DNA of 26,183 bases from Seiridium cupressi. Lineage: Eukaryota; Ascomycota; Sordariomycetes; Amphisphaeriales; Sporocadaceae. This document shows positions 9,205 to 20,261 of this stretch, piece by piece. Under the pieces are notes generated by a model. That model searched no databases, was not told the origin of the DNA, and saw only the letters and a program-made list of their open reading frames with translations. The translations under genes and the position numbers were made by a program. Every line of letters starts with the position of its first letter. Position 1 is the stretch's first letter. The stretch covers positions 1 to 26,183 of the forward strand of contig JARVKI010000192.1 in assembly GCA_036674765.1 (NCBI GenBank), written 5' to 3'.

Positions 9205-10441
9205 CTTGTAGTGTGTACTAGATAGTTGTTGGTAACTATTGATGGATGGTTTCAAGGTTCAAATGAAGGTGTAGAGATGCATGGAAGGAGAAGAATGAAG
9301 TTCAGAACAACATGGACCACGTGGGACGGGGCCGATAGCCTATTTATGATGTCTCAGGCTTCAACTTGACGTTTTCCATGAGCTCTCCTGAGCAATTCGC
9401 AGTAGCCGAAGTAACCCACGCCCAAAGGTTAGCAACCCACTATGGCCTCAGATAAGAACGTCATCGTAAGACCCTGGCAGCGCTGGCAGGACGCCGGCCG
9501 TGGTCAAAATGAATGAAAATTGGGGCTGAACCGCTTCGTGAAACGTCCCTGTTCCGCAATTCCGTTGTCTACTGAATCAGCGGTCCGATAAGCTATCTGC
9601 CGCAGTATGCAAGCCTTGACTGGCGTCCGTATAGCGACGGTGAGATGTTGGGAAGGTCTGAGGTTAGGCCCCGAAAAGAAGCCGTAAAAAACCCTTGAAA
9701 CTGGACCACGCTCCACAAGGTTGCCTCCGCCGGCTGGGTCTTCCTGGCCGAGCTTGCGCATCGGATCCGTAAAATTGACATCATCGGGTCTCCGCCGCTG
9801 CATGAGGCTCACCCGGTCGTGGAAGGGCCGCCCATAGAAAAAGAGTTTTCAGCCTCTTCAGTGGCCGAAGCTGACCATTCACGCCTTTGCCGTTTCTGGT
9901 CCCTGACGGTGGCGATCTCGAGCGGGATGCCAGGGACAATAAGGTTTTGCCGCGACTCGCTAGAACAAGTTGAGAAGAAAGTCCCGACTCGTTGAGGGAT
10001 GCAGAAATTTTGACCAATGGCAAATTCAGGGACAACATGCATGTCCACCTAAAACACCATCAGCCTTGACAGCTTGCCTTACTTGCTCTACCCACGCTAG
10101 CTAGTCAGACCACACAGCTCGGTTCCACTTCACATGGAAGGGGTCCAGGGTAGAAGCAACGGATGCATATAGCAGACCCACAGGGGTTGCCGCAGTTGCC
10201 AGCTCGAAAAGAAGTTATTTCGGGATAAGAGTTTTATGTTGAATGGCGAACCAGAAGTGTTGGAATGATGTAATGAAGCGCGATTAGCTGACTGGCTTGG
10301 TAGCACCCTTTTGACCAGCGCATCGCCAGTCCTGGAAGAGGGATCATCTTCCACCTGCTTGGCAAAAATAACAATTGTCTCTCATTGAGCTTGCAACAAA
10401 ACAACAACGAACGAAACCAACATACATAAACAATCATCAAC
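9205..10441. promoter_or_regulatory. shared upstream region of two divergent genes
   Basis: The 1237 bp between the start codons of the HAD hydrolase (-) and the aldo-keto reductase (+) must hold both promoters. AGGGG words, which match the fungal stress element STRE, occur at about 10138-10142 and 10182-10186 on the reductase side. The reductase leader (about 10375-10441) is A/C-rich, as in well-expressed fungal genes. Minus-strand frames at 9504-9803 and 9809-10048 look somewhat protein-like, but I cannot assign them and they may be chance. Any regulatory meaning of the AGGGG words is inference. Confidence 0.55.
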
Positions 10442-11446
10442 ATGACTTCAGCAAAGTCCGGAACTGGTGCGCAGACCACCTTCACTTTGAACAATGGCGT
10501 CAAGCTTCCCGGCGTTGGTTTTGGTACCTTTGCCAGCGAAGGGTCCGTAGGCGAGTCCTACAAGGCCGCCAAGGCAGCGCTCGAGGTTGGCTACAGACAT
10601 CTCGACTGCGCCTGGTTCTACAAGAACGAAAAGGAGGTAGGCGAGGCTGTTCGCGATTTCCTGAAGGAGAACCCCAGCGTCAAGCGCGAAGACCTGTTCA
10701 TCTGCACAAAGGTCTGGAACCACCTGCACGAGCCCGAGGAAGTCAAGTGGTCGTTCCAAAACTCCCTGGACAACTTCGGCCTCGACTACATAGACCTGTT
10801 CCTCGTCCACTGGCCCATCGCCGCCGAGCGAGACGAGAACTACCAGCCCAAGATCGGATCGGATGGGACATACGTCATCAAGAAGGATCTCACTGAGAAC
10901 TTCGAGCCCACATGGAGAGCGATGGAGGAGATTGCTGAGAGCGGCAAGGCTCGCGCTATCGGAGTCTCCAACTGGACGATCCCCGGGCTGAAGAAGCTTC
11001 TGAGTTTCGCCAAGATCAAGCCGACAGTCAACCAGATCGAGATCCACCCATTTCTACCTAACGAGGAGCTTGTCAAGTTTTGCCAGGAGAACGACATTGT
11101 GCCGGCGGCCTACTCTCCACTTGGATCGCAGGATCAGGTACCAAACACCGGCGAAAAGGTCCGAACGAACAAGTCCCTCAACGAGGTGGCCGACCGAAGC
11201 GGACACACACTCGCCCAGGTCCTGCTGGCCTGGGGCCTCCGCCGCGGCTACGCGGTACTGCCGAAGAGCTCGACGCCCTCGCGCATTGAGAGCAACATCC
11301 AGATCCCGGAACTGTCCGACGCCGACTTTGAGGCCGTCAATGCCGTGGCCAAGGGCCGACACACGCGTTTCGTCAACATGAAGGACACTTTTGGCTACAA
11401 CGTTTGGCCTGAGGAGTCGGTGGAAGCTGGCACCGCCGTCGCTTGA
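10442..11446 (+). CDS. gld1: aldo-keto reductase, GLD1-type glyceraldehyde reductase / glycerol dehydrogenase
   Basis: An intronless, intact gene of 334 residues, normal length for the family. The start ATG at 10442 sits in a good fungal context (ATCAACATGAC). The catalytic tetrad of aldo-keto reductases is complete: D55, Y60, K90 (in CTKVW) and H123 (in LVHWP). The NADPH-binding tail is present (LPKSS near 273-277 with R281 and N285). Features shared with Trichoderma reesei GLD1, as I remember it, include GVGFGTFASEGS near the N-terminus, EIHPFLPNEEL in the middle and VNMKDTFGY near the C-terminus. The likely reaction is NADPH-dependent reduction of L- or D-glyceraldehyde to glycerol, or the reverse oxidation, in the cytosol. 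In filamentous fungi this serves D-galacturonate breakdown and glycerol metabolism. The closest alternative is another glycerol dehydrogenase paralogue with the same chemistry. The exact substrate cannot be read from sequence. Confidence 0.96.
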   Translation: MTSAKSGTGAQTTFTLNNGVKLPGVGFGTFASEGSVGESYKAAKAALEVGYRHLDCAWFYKNEKEVGEAVRDFLKENPSVKREDLFICTKVWNHLHEPEEVKWSFQNSLDNFGLDYIDLFLVHWPIAAERDENYQPKIGSDGTYVIKKDLTENFEPTWRAMEEIAESGKARAIGVSNWTIPGLKKLLSFAKIKPTVNQIEIHPFLPNEELVKFCQENDIVPAAYSPLGSQDQVPNTGEKVRTNKSLNEVADRSGHTLAQVLLAWGLRRGYAVLPKSSTPSRIESNIQIPELSDADFEAVNAVAKGRHTRFVNMKDTFGYNVWPEESVEAGTAVA

Positions 11447-12430
11447 GCTTTGCTGGAGTTCAACCCCTCATTGGACCCTGAGGGCAGCAAAAGGAGATTT
11501 GATGGAGGGGTAAAATGACGCAAAGTTGAGACGACGATACCCACAATAGATTTGCAAGTGATAAAGTTCGAACTGCGAAAAAAAACGGACCATGGGCGTT
11601 TAAAACTGTTGAAGGAACAATAGCGAATGCAGTCCATAGACCCGAACCTGAAAGACGCAATTGCGCATCAATCTACAACAAGAAACAGCAATTCTTATTT
11701 TGGGGTGATTGTTTTGACCACGCAATAGCCGCAACCATCTCTGATTGATTGGACGAAATACAAGCCGATGCCATCTTCTAGAAGCTATGGCTTGCACACA
11801 TGCATGGAGCGATAGCTGGGTTAGGGCTGGCTGCACCCGTAAGCGAAAGCCTTGCACGCGCTGTGCTGGCGCCTGTTAGGGATTTAAAAACAACCCCTAG
11901 ACGGCCGACAACCAGCGGCTGCCATTAGTGAACAGCCATCCCTAGACTTGCAGGCTACAGCCAATGCCATACGTAGAGTATGGCCAATTTCAAGACTCCC
12001 ATGTGGAACTGCTACTGGTACATTAATGTGCATCCAATACAATACCGTCAACTGACAGAGGAATTCCGCTATTAGATTCCATCCATGCGATGCACCCGCA
12101 CGACTCAAGCCACCGCATGCGACGGCACGCAGCATCAATCAGTTACAATGCATGCCGTGGGAAAATTTCGAGTACGTGTCTTGAGACCTCACCACATCAA
12201 ACTTACTGGACAGTTTGTAAGCCAACACCACGAGAGTGACCAGGTGCATGACAAGCAGGACCCGGCGTTTCGTCTGCACGCAGCCTGACAGAAATCTTGA
12301 TCCTGAAAGCCTCGTGCAGGTTATGCATGCAGGTCTAAAGTAGCTACGTTGGCGCATTTGCAGCAGGCCTACGGCTGATTGGCTCAGAGCTACGACTATT
12401 GACCTACCGAGCCACGAGGGAGAGCAATGC

Positions 12431-12464
12431 AACGCAGTCCGAGAGTAACGCAAAGTCCGAGAGC
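12431..12464. repeat. imperfect tandem repeat, two copies
   Basis: The word AACGCA(A)GTCCGAGAG occurs twice in direct succession, with one extra base in the second copy. It is too small to assign to any element. Confidence 0.7.
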
Positions 12465-14079
12465 AACGGTACTTGAAATATCATGACCTGTGAATACAAC
12501 ATCACGTCAACGGAGTCTTCGGACTTCTGAATCGGCACAACGAATGTCGGGTTTCGGCCTGTCCCTCCATATCCATTGTAAAATTCGTACGGCGGACAGT
12601 TGTAGGCATTGGGGATGACTCGTAAAGCAAGGCAGCTCATTCGACACTCGGCCAAGAGGTGGTTATCGATCGGAGGTAAAAATCGGGATGGTCAGCGAAC
12701 AGGCGCGACGTGACGCTGAAATAAAAGCAGCTCGGTCCCCTCTTTTCCTTGTATCCGCAACGCGTAGAACTCGTGTTCACCATAATGGTTGTCGTAAAGG
12801 CCCCCTCGGGCCGAAATTTGGATGCGCGACACAGCCTCAGGAGACGATGACGAACAGAGTCGCATCACTTTCCTCGCGCGCGGGATGAATCAGGCAATTC
12901 GGAAGCGAGAGATGGTCCAAGTTCCACAGAAATGCCAATGATCAACTGGGAGGGTGATGTGAGAACGTTGGCACGGGTGGAGCGCCGATCGATGTGCGCC
13001 GGAGGGGTCCTATATATACCGAGTCGGTGAGTGGATCGTAAACAGAGGGGAAAGAGACGTTTGTGCACAGTGTGTCTCATCTTCAACGGCTTGGCTTCCT
13101 GGACAACGAGGACACACGCACAGACGGGGTGACTGCACCCGCTCTGCCGCGACTTATCGTGAACGATCCCCGGTTGGGGTTGGTATTTCCGGATCGCTCA
13201 GACTAGGTAGATGTTGAGGATAAGCACGTAATTCAGTGAGACGACCACGCCAGCGAGCAGGTTCAACTGCCAGAGCGTGGTCTAATTATCGCGGCACCGA
13301 TCTAATCTTTAGACAGCTTCTCAGCTGGTAGTCGGTGAGGAGCCGATAGGTCGGAACAGGATCAACAGGATCAATAGCTCCGGTTAAAGCTGCAGACTTG
13401 GAGTAGCAAGCGATCCCAGTCAATAAGACACATTTCCCATCAGCCACAAGCGCACCTTGATGCAGTGAAACATTGTACGGCCGCAGGACCCTTTCTGCGC
13501 CTACCGGGCAGTCCCCCGAAGTCTCATCCAATTGTCTACTGGGCTGCTGGGTATTTTAGGGTCATGCAGCAATAAGCGCGGGAATTCCTTAACCTAGTGA
13601 CAGGACCCCTCCTTCACATTCTCCAAACGTTTCTCCAACCAAAAAAGTCTAAGCGACCATGAAGCTGCTTCTTGTCGAGAGTCTATGAAGCCGCCTTTGC
13701 TCTGCCTCCTCTCATTTTTTGTGCGTCTGCTGACCTTCTCTCATGTCCGGTGTCCCCATCTCTTGAATCGTGGCATTCCATGTCGCCATGTGGTACGGTG
13801 TGGAATGACCGAGTCTTGTCGACCGCACCGTGCCGGACCTGTTCTCTTCTTAGCGGACGGACGAATGCGGTATAACCAGGTTGGTAGTCGGCATGCGACT
13901 GGCTCTGAACCCAGGGCAGTGGAACACATCAGTGGATCCTATCAACCAGCCCATTGCTGATACAGATGCATTAGTGCCAATATTCCACATTTTTTGTTGT
14001 TTGCATTTCTGCAGATTGTCTAGCTTCACCCATGCGCTTTCGGTGGGTAGCGTGTATGTGTGTGTCTCTCACTGTCTGT

Positions 14080-14409
14080 GCCTCCCCCGCCGTGGCATGA
14101 CCGGCTTTGGGGGCTCCTCTTTTCTACATTTTATGATCATCGTGAGCCCTTGCCTCTCTCTCTGCCTTTTCCTTTGTCTGTTATCAACCCTGGGAAACTC
14201 CTCTTCCAAAGGCCTTTTTATTAACCGGCAGCTGGCGCTTCCTCCAATTCTCCCTCTCCCTCCCTCTCTTTACGTCGTCAAAGTTCATTCAGGACTTTCT
14301 CTGACCAACCAACCCCAAACAAACGCCGGTCTGCTTCTATACAAACTGCCCCTCCTCTCGCTTCGCAGCCAGCAAATCACACAACACGCCGTACAACATA
14401 TAACGCAAT
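14080..14409 (+). promoter_or_regulatory. CT-rich promoter and leader of the mini-gene at 14410
   Basis: The plus strand carries repeated CTCTCTGCC and CCCTCTCCCTCC-like pyrimidine runs (about 14150-14275). These give way to an A/C-rich leader (CAAATCACACAACACG) immediately before the ATG at 14410. This order is the usual arrangement upstream of fungal start codons and supports the short frame being expressed. I see no clear TATA box. Confidence 0.45.
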
Positions 14410-14553
14410 ATGCAGCTACGCGCATCCATCCGCTCGTTCATCAGCAGGCACTCGCACAAGTGCGGGATCTGTGGCACAGAATACTCCTCCGGTAGCTGCT
14501 GGTACTGCCACCCGCAGCACAAGCACGCGCAGATCCAGACTGCCGACATTTAA
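14410..14553 (+). CDS. 47-residue zinc-ribbon-like protein
   Basis: ATG at 14410 to TAA at 14551-14553, no intron. The N-terminal half is basic and Ser/Arg-rich (MQLRASIRSFISRHS), like a short amphipathic helix. The C-terminal half has C-x2-C-x8-C-x2-C (CGIC...CWYC) followed by HPQHKH, a pattern typical of a small zinc ribbon or knuckle. The CT-rich promoter and A/C-rich leader just upstream argue that it is expressed. The family is unknown to me and no function can be proposed beyond likely metal binding. It could also be the first exon of a longer gene, but no good donor site is needed to explain it. Confidence 0.55.
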   Translation: MQLRASIRSFISRHSHKCGICGTEYSSGSCWYCHPQHKHAQIQTADI

Positions 14554-14966
14554 CAACCCTTTTTCACGTGATGATTTTCTTCCTACGAAGAAATCCATGA
14601 TCAACACCATACCATTCTTAATGTATATTTATCCACGAAGCCACCACTCGTCTGCCGTTCTTTGATCGGAACCCACCCCGGCCCTGGGAGGAGGACCCTT
14701 GCCACGCTCGGTCCTTCCCCATCTGTGTTGGCAGAACTTATTACCTTTGCCAGGTCAAGCTTGATCTACTGCCCCGGCACAGGACAACTCTTGATGAACC
14801 CCGGGCATCCCGGCGTGGCATCATCTTTTTACTTCTTCCTGCCAGTCCACCCTGGGACTGGCGCTTTGGGGTATAACAGAACATCGTCTGCTCATGCCTC
14901 GGCCGACATGGGGACTGTACTCGATGTCGTCTCAACTCTAGATGCCCGTCGTCCTGTGAATCGGCA
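14554..14966. other. 3' flank of mini-gene, no gene seen
   Basis: Begins with the presumed 3' untranslated region of the mini-gene (a CACGTG at about 14567). Only short overlapping frames follow, with no motif. Confidence 0.5.
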
Positions 14967-15578
14967 ATGGCGAGAATCAAGCCAGCGTATGATTCGGTCC
15001 CCAGACCGCAAAGGACCACATTCAGATTCAGTTGCCTTGATGGTAACGTGGAAAGGGCGGCACAACAAGGGCGCAAACTACCGAGGGATGGGCAACGAAA
15101 GCTTATGACTGATAATGGAGAACCGGCGTTCTTGGAGGAAAACTTGTTTTTTGGCCTTTCGGAGGGTTGTACGGGGAAACTGCATTACTCTCCGGTAGGG
15201 GCTTTTGTATTGGTGTTTTGGGGGAGGAAAAAGCATGCCTGGTACAGGGTCGATAGCAACATGCCTTCTATTTTTGATTTCGGATTAATTCAGTTAGATA
15301 CCTCACTTGCCTGGCTGGCTCTGCCGGTTCAGTACTCTTTTTACCTCGACTTCAATCACACCTCAATGCTTGGGATCTTGAAATATCGCTCAGCTGTTGT
15401 TCTGAAGAGTGAGTTCTTGGCGACAAGGATACCGGGGTGCTGCTCCCGCACGCGATTTACGTGCTGCATTCCGCAAAAAGCTTGTCACGTGGGGACCACA
15501 GGTACCTCGCAGGAGGTCACTGAAACATGCACACTTCCCCACTCAATTTGGCTTAGGGAAATGTGCATCTTCCAGTGA
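14967..15578 (+). CDS. uncharacterised open frame, 203 codons
   Basis: An uninterrupted frame from an ATG at 14967 to a stop at 15576-15578. It has no recognisable domain, no signal peptide and no low-complexity bias. Codon choice shows no preference for C or G at third positions, unlike the reductase and HAD genes. The length makes pure chance less likely but not excluded. I keep it only as a low-confidence hypothetical. Confidence 0.2.
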   Translation: MARIKPAYDSVPRPQRTTFRFSCLDGNVERAAQQGRKLPRDGQRKLMTDNGEPAFLEENLFFGLSEGCTGKLHYSPVGAFVLVFWGRKKHAWYRVDSNMPSIFDFGLIQLDTSLAWLALPVQYSFYLDFNHTSMLGILKYRSAVVLKSEFLATRIPGCCSRTRFTCCIPQKACHVGTTGTSQEVTETCTLPHSIWLREMCIFQ

Positions 15579-15782
15579 CCACCTAGCGAACACTATTGGA
15601 TCGTGTCTCATTCAGGAGTCTCAGCCAGCAGTAAGCATGAGCCGTGCTCTGGTGTGGCATCGGCCGGTCTTTGAATGGTCATCAGCCGCATCACTTGGCG
15701 GAGTTCTGATAGCCTGTGTATATGTGTGATAAAGATCTTGTGTATGTGACAAACAATGGCAGCATGGTGACGATCGGTCTAC

Positions 15783-16237
15783 TTATTGCATGAAGTCCAC
15801 GCTGTTCCAGCACTCGCATAAGACGGACTGAATTGCTCCGCCTGTACAGTGTTCGCTTGATGCGTCACGAACCAGAGACATCACCAGTAAGCGTGGCGAG
15901 AAATGTGCATGGAAGTCTTCAGGCCATTTCTTAGCATTATCAATATGACATTCAATCACGTCCTGATATCTAGCTCTAATTCTAACCCTGGTTGGGCACT
16001 CTGTTCGCTCTAATCCATGCGTACTTATCAAATAGTCCACACATTTCGCTATGCATCGCCAGATCGACGTGTTCTCTCTGAGAGAGATTCCGCTTGGAGA
16101 AAATCGTCCAGCAGATCCAAATCCAAATCCATGGCTGGAGTCGCCAATTCCTCGCAGCATTGTCTCGCCTTCTTCTCAGTAGGCATGCTCAGTAGCATCC
16201 AACCTATCAAGTGCCGGAATTTTCGGCACGTGGTCAT
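15783..16237 (-). pseudogene. unidentified spliced gene remnant with a frameshift
   Basis: Protein-like frames line up on the minus strand. The first starts at ATG 16237 (MTTCRKFRHLIGWML...) and runs through an acidic part (MDLDLDLLDDFLQAES). Near 16075-16085, inside a TCTCTC/AGAGAG run, the frame changes by two bases into one reading QREHVDLAMHSEMCGLFDK. An intron-like segment at 16024-15982 (43 nt; GTACGC...GGTTAG) then joins exactly to IRARYQDVIE...FHAHFSPRLLV, ending at TGA at 15783. I do not recognise the family. The frame change in a dinucleotide run looks like slippage, so this is either a pseudogene or a sequence error in a real gene. The F-box gene lies upstream on the same strand. 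Confidence 0.4.
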
Positions 16238-16570
16238 TGCCCTGGACCAAGAATTTTTCTGGAGTCTGACATGATAGCTAAGTGAGGGTTCCCAATCACA
16301 ATAACAGTACTATCGGATAATGACTGTGTCGGCTCATGCCTGAAGCATTATCCAGAAACAGTCAGCTCCACATCTCGAAGCGAGCTCAATGTCATATATA
16401 TGCGACTTGCCAAACACTGCGACGAGGTAGGTAGACGACCACCCTTTGTGTTCGTTCCCCATGACCCAGCATATCACGGCTGGAGCCATTGGCCGTCGTA
16501 AAGTACTCAGGCTGTCTGAGACGCTTTGCATGGCACACATACATAACGATGATGCCAGTCGTTGGTTGCT

Positions 16571-17730
16571 TCAGTTCGGGATGAATGCACACCACACAAT
16601 GAAGGTACAGGTCGAATAGAGAGTTTGCTGTTGCCATGATAACCCCGCCAAGAACATCTTGCGTGGGTCATAACCAAAGTACAATAGGGTATAGCCTATC
16701 GTATCCACAAAGCGGAATATGCTGTGGGTCATTAGTGTGTCCGGCTAAAGCTTGAAGCAAAATGAGGCATGGTGAAACTCACAGGTTCAGCAGGAAGATA
16801 CCCAAGGCAAATTTAGGCATCGGCCCTACTGCAGGGGTCTGAATAGTCTCGCGAGCTGTGTAGCAAACCGGCGGTATCCGCACAATAGTCATCATCAGTT
16901 CTGCTGCTAAGGCATATGTGTATTTCTGCTCGTCATGTGCGCATGTTCGTATTATGAACAGTGCCAGCGCCGCGACCGACAGACCAAAATCAATCTAAGG
17001 GACATTAGTGGGGTGCAGGCAAAGCTGGACTGGAGGGGCCGCATACAGTTGTGGGTATCAGGACAGAAGGGACCTTCCTGTACATAGTGACGGCAAGGAC
17101 AAGAGCCAGTACTCCTAGGCCGACCTGGATGATGGCCATCACGAACCACGTGACAGTTGCCATCAATCGCTTGATCCTGCATGGACCATGTAACGCCTCT
17201 TGCGCGCCTTCCGCACTCTCGCCGCAGACGGGCCACGCGCAGAAATGGCATATGTAGCCGTACTCGCCGTTTGCCAGCTCGAGTAACGGGCCATGCTTGC
17301 GCTGGTAATCTGGTGTAAGCTTCACGCGCCAGCAGCGGAAGCAGATAGAGCGCCAGGAATCATGCTCGCGGGTGACATCCAGAATCAAGCGGCCTAGTCC
17401 AGGCGTGGTCAAACACTCGCTACAGCAACCCTGCAGCAAGGCGTCGTGTTGGCCGTAACTCGAAAACTGCGATTGGAATACCTCGGCTGTGATCACGTAA
17501 CGGTAGAACTGGCAGACTCGGCGCAAACGGACTGTTTCTGACAGGTCCAGATGCTTCAAAATCATGAATTGAAGTTCAAGAGGGAGCGCAGACAGGCCTG
17601 ATGAGTTGGGTCCTGGCTTGGACGGCGAGACGGCGCGACCTCTGGACTTCCCGCGCAGCCTCGACTTGAGTTCGAGGCCTCGGTTTGTCTGTTGCTGCGT
17701 CACCCTGTCGGCATGTTTAAAGAGCATCAT
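16571..17730 (-). CDS. F-box protein with cysteine clusters and membrane spans
   Basis: A three-exon gene of 348 residues. Exons are 17730-17047, 16994-16783 and 16721-16571. The introns have textbook signals (52 nt: GTATGC...CACTAAT...TTAG; 61 nt: GTGAGT...ACTAATG...ACAG), and all junctions keep the frame. Residues 46-85 form an F-box (LSALPLELQFMILKHLDLSE), which normally binds Skp1 in SCF ubiquitin ligases. Cysteine pairs follow (CCSEC at 102-106, CFRCW at 130-134, CHFCAWPVC at 161-169) and may bind zinc. From about 190 there are hydrophobic spans (190-216, about 229-244, and two or three more in the last 90 residues), so the protein is probably membrane-anchored with the F-box in the cytosol. 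The ATG at 17730 is the first in its frame. The frame is open for about 115 bases upstream without ATG, so a further 5' exon is possible. Substrates are unknown. Confidence 0.85.
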
Positions 17731-20261
17731 GCTGCCGGCGCTCTTGGGGCGTAGTTGAGGGTGTCGCGATGTGCTTCTGACATCCGGTCCCTGGCTAGAT
17801 GGCGGCTTGGTCCTTGCAGAAGGGGTGATGCAACCGGAAAGTTACTCAGGGTGGTACTGGTGCCGCCGATCTCCAGCGACTTTCGGCTCTCCGCGAGGCA
17901 GCGTCCCAAAGGGGTGGCCTCATCTGTCGTCGCGAAACCCCCAGAACCTGCAAACGTCCGTCGCGACCTCGTCTACTCCGTGTCGATTGATGGCAGGCAG
18001 GCGGATGTGGTGATGTCGTCGTGAGCCGCCAGGTTGCTTGGAACACGGCAAGCTTGGCTGTCGGTTTGAGCGTGGGCGGATTTTGTATTTTCCCAGTGAC
18101 AAACCGGGTGTCCGGCACTGTCCTGGGGGCCGCCTAGCGCCAGAATTGCGGGTAGTCGGCACGCAGCGCTGGGAATGGGTTGGCTGTATGTAAAACGCCG
18201 CCCCCCCCTCGATTCCAAGGGACATGGCAGGATGGTGCCGGTAGCCGATCTGCAAGATGCATCTGCCCGTGAATGGCATCAATTCGGGGCATATCAAAGC
18301 TTGATCACGGCCTTTCGATGCCGGGCTTCTCGTGCACATGCACTTTGCGCCCGGACTGTGGGACACGGGAATCGCACACCTTAGCATGGACTGAAAATTG
18401 GAATTAGTGTGGCTAGTGACCGCGTCAGCGTCCGGTCCTGCGCAAAAAGCCATGGTTTGGGCCGCCCCCATAGCCTCTACAGCGTCACAGGGCTGAAGCT
18501 AGGGCAATTAGAGTTGGAATTATTGGGGCCCTCTTCATGCCGTAAATCCGACTCGTCTCGCCGTGTCTGCCGCCGGCATATGGCCACACATTGGTTCGAT
18601 TCAGGCGATTCAGGCCTTGACGAGTGAAGCACGGGTTTTCTGTTTGCTTGGGTGCGCCATCCAGACGCTGTGGCATATATTGTGTACGTATGTATCTAGC
18701 CACGTGCTGACATGGCGTGCAGGCTGACAGCAGGCAATGAAAAACGTTTTTTATTTTTTTGGTGTCGCTTATGCACTTGGCATCCGCCACAGGACCAGCA
18801 ACCTGTCAACAACTCACGTTTCCAGGTTCCTGGCAATCCTGGCAAATTCCGGACCCACCATTCCCGGAATTACCGAACCCATCAGTCCACTTTCTGTCAC
18901 CCTCCAAAGTCTTGGCAGCACTCTGACGGTATATATCGAGCCGCCCGGCGGCTATGAGAGACGCGGCGAGTCTGGGTCTTACGGTGTCTTTGAGGTTTGG
19001 TCGCGAATTATTCAATTACAGTCTGTTTTTTGAGACCTCAAGCAAAAGAGGGCCAGTGTCGCACCTCACAGACCAGCCATGCAGTCAAGTCAGCTACCAG
19101 CTATGCTAGCAGATGCCGACTTTTCCGGCGATTTCTTTTTTCATGCCACTGTGACAACTCAAAAACCCTAAGTCAAAAGCTAGTATGGATACTCATATGG
19201 CTTTACCTGGTCGAGATCCCGCATAACCGCGGATTCGGCATCAACCCATCTGACCGAACGCGAGCAGGGCCGGTGTGCCGTTTAGCAGCATGTTCAGCGC
19301 ATATGGTTTGGAGGGTAACGTGTGCCTGCTGGCACGTGTAGTAGGCGTTACAAGAGTGGCATCCATAGCAAACATACATCCGGTTGTCACAATGGTTCAG
19401 AAAATATTGTAGGCGAGTGTGCGATTGAATTGCTCGACATTTTCAGTTGAACGATGGATGCAAATGGGGAATCTTTGCAGTAATGAGCCATCCCATATTC
19501 TGGTGTAGCTTGAGAACTTACAGATTCCCGATCAGCCGTTCGCAGGAGCGCATACTGTCATCTGCTGGATCTCAAAATGCTGCATTCATGGGCTGTGCTC
19601 TTAAATCACAGATGCAAGTTCTATTATTATTATTATTATTATTAAGTTCTAGTATCCTCCCTACCTGGTCCTAGTTTGTTAAAAAGAAAATACCATGTCG
19701 TACCTGATTAATGTTACTGAGGCGTGGCTGTGCGCCATGTCTCAGAGCACTCTTGATAATTGGTTGGCGCCTCATTGTGGAATGCCGTAGATCCGCAGGG
19801 CGATGCAGAACATCATTTATTGTTCTTATGCAGCAAGTTCCCTAAGCAAACTTATAATTCCGGATCTCGCCTAATGGCTCGATGCTCAGTTGAGACCCCC
19901 GCCGCCCTATAATTATTGGGCCACAATAAAGAATGAAGCGCACTTGATTCACAAACGATCAATGGATTTCCGTTCGAAGACCTGCCGCCTGACTTATTAG
20001 CACTTTACTTCAGTCATCTTTTTGCAGTATCGACATTTTGTTCTAACGGTATCGTGCCAAGACTATCGCCAGGGACCACAATTATCCAAGCACATCCAAC
20101 CAGATTGTGTCTCACTGTCAATCCACCATTTACCTATCTTTCATCATCATGATCATATGTAATCCTGCTTTATAGCTCGCTCGGTGCCGATAGCAAGCCG
20201 CGTGTAAGCGCTAAATGTGAACAGCGCTTTTCACAGAATTAACGCTCACTTACGGACCTAC
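17731..20261. other. gene-poor stretch, no supported gene
   Basis: About 2.5 kb with only short, overlapping frames on both strands. The first 120 bases continue the open frame of the F-box gene upstream of its ATG. A (TAT)n microsatellite lies at 19622-19644. Sequence becomes more AT-rich after about 19400. I see no RNA gene or element ends. Confidence 0.5.
19622..19644. repeat. (TAT)n microsatellite
   Basis: About 7.7 copies of the trinucleotide TAT/ATT without interruption. Confidence 0.95.

Larger units (their letters stand above)
11447..14409. other. long intergenic stretch, no confident gene
   Basis: About 3 kb without a supported coding gene. It contains the 3' flank of the reductase gene, an imperfect tandem repeat near 12431-12464 and a TATATATA at 13011-13018. 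A minus-strand frame at 12404-12655 looks mildly protein-like (YNCPPYEFYNGYGGTG), but I could not extend it by splicing. From about 14080 to 14409 the plus strand becomes rich in C and T, typical of fungal promoters and leaders, and leads into the zinc-ribbon mini-gene. A nine-codon upstream frame (ATG at 13659) lies far ahead of it. Confidence 0.5.

Noticed and set aside
9504..10048. Two minus-strand frames in the HAD/reductase intergenic region
   Set aside because: Mildly protein-like, but no motif, no convincing splice between them and no homologue I recognise.
10448..11381. Long frames overlapping the reductase gene, including 10448-11047 on the minus strand
   Set aside because: Shadows of the intact aldo-keto reductase frame, which explains the whole region.
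12404..12655. Minus-strand frame of 83 codons with YNCPPYEFYNGYGGTG
   Set aside because: Looks protein-like over about 45 codons but ends in a tandem-repeat segment and cannot be extended; not enough for a gene call.
13286..13531. Minus-strand 81-codon frame starting with TTG
   Set aside because: No ATG, no motif and no supporting splice sites.
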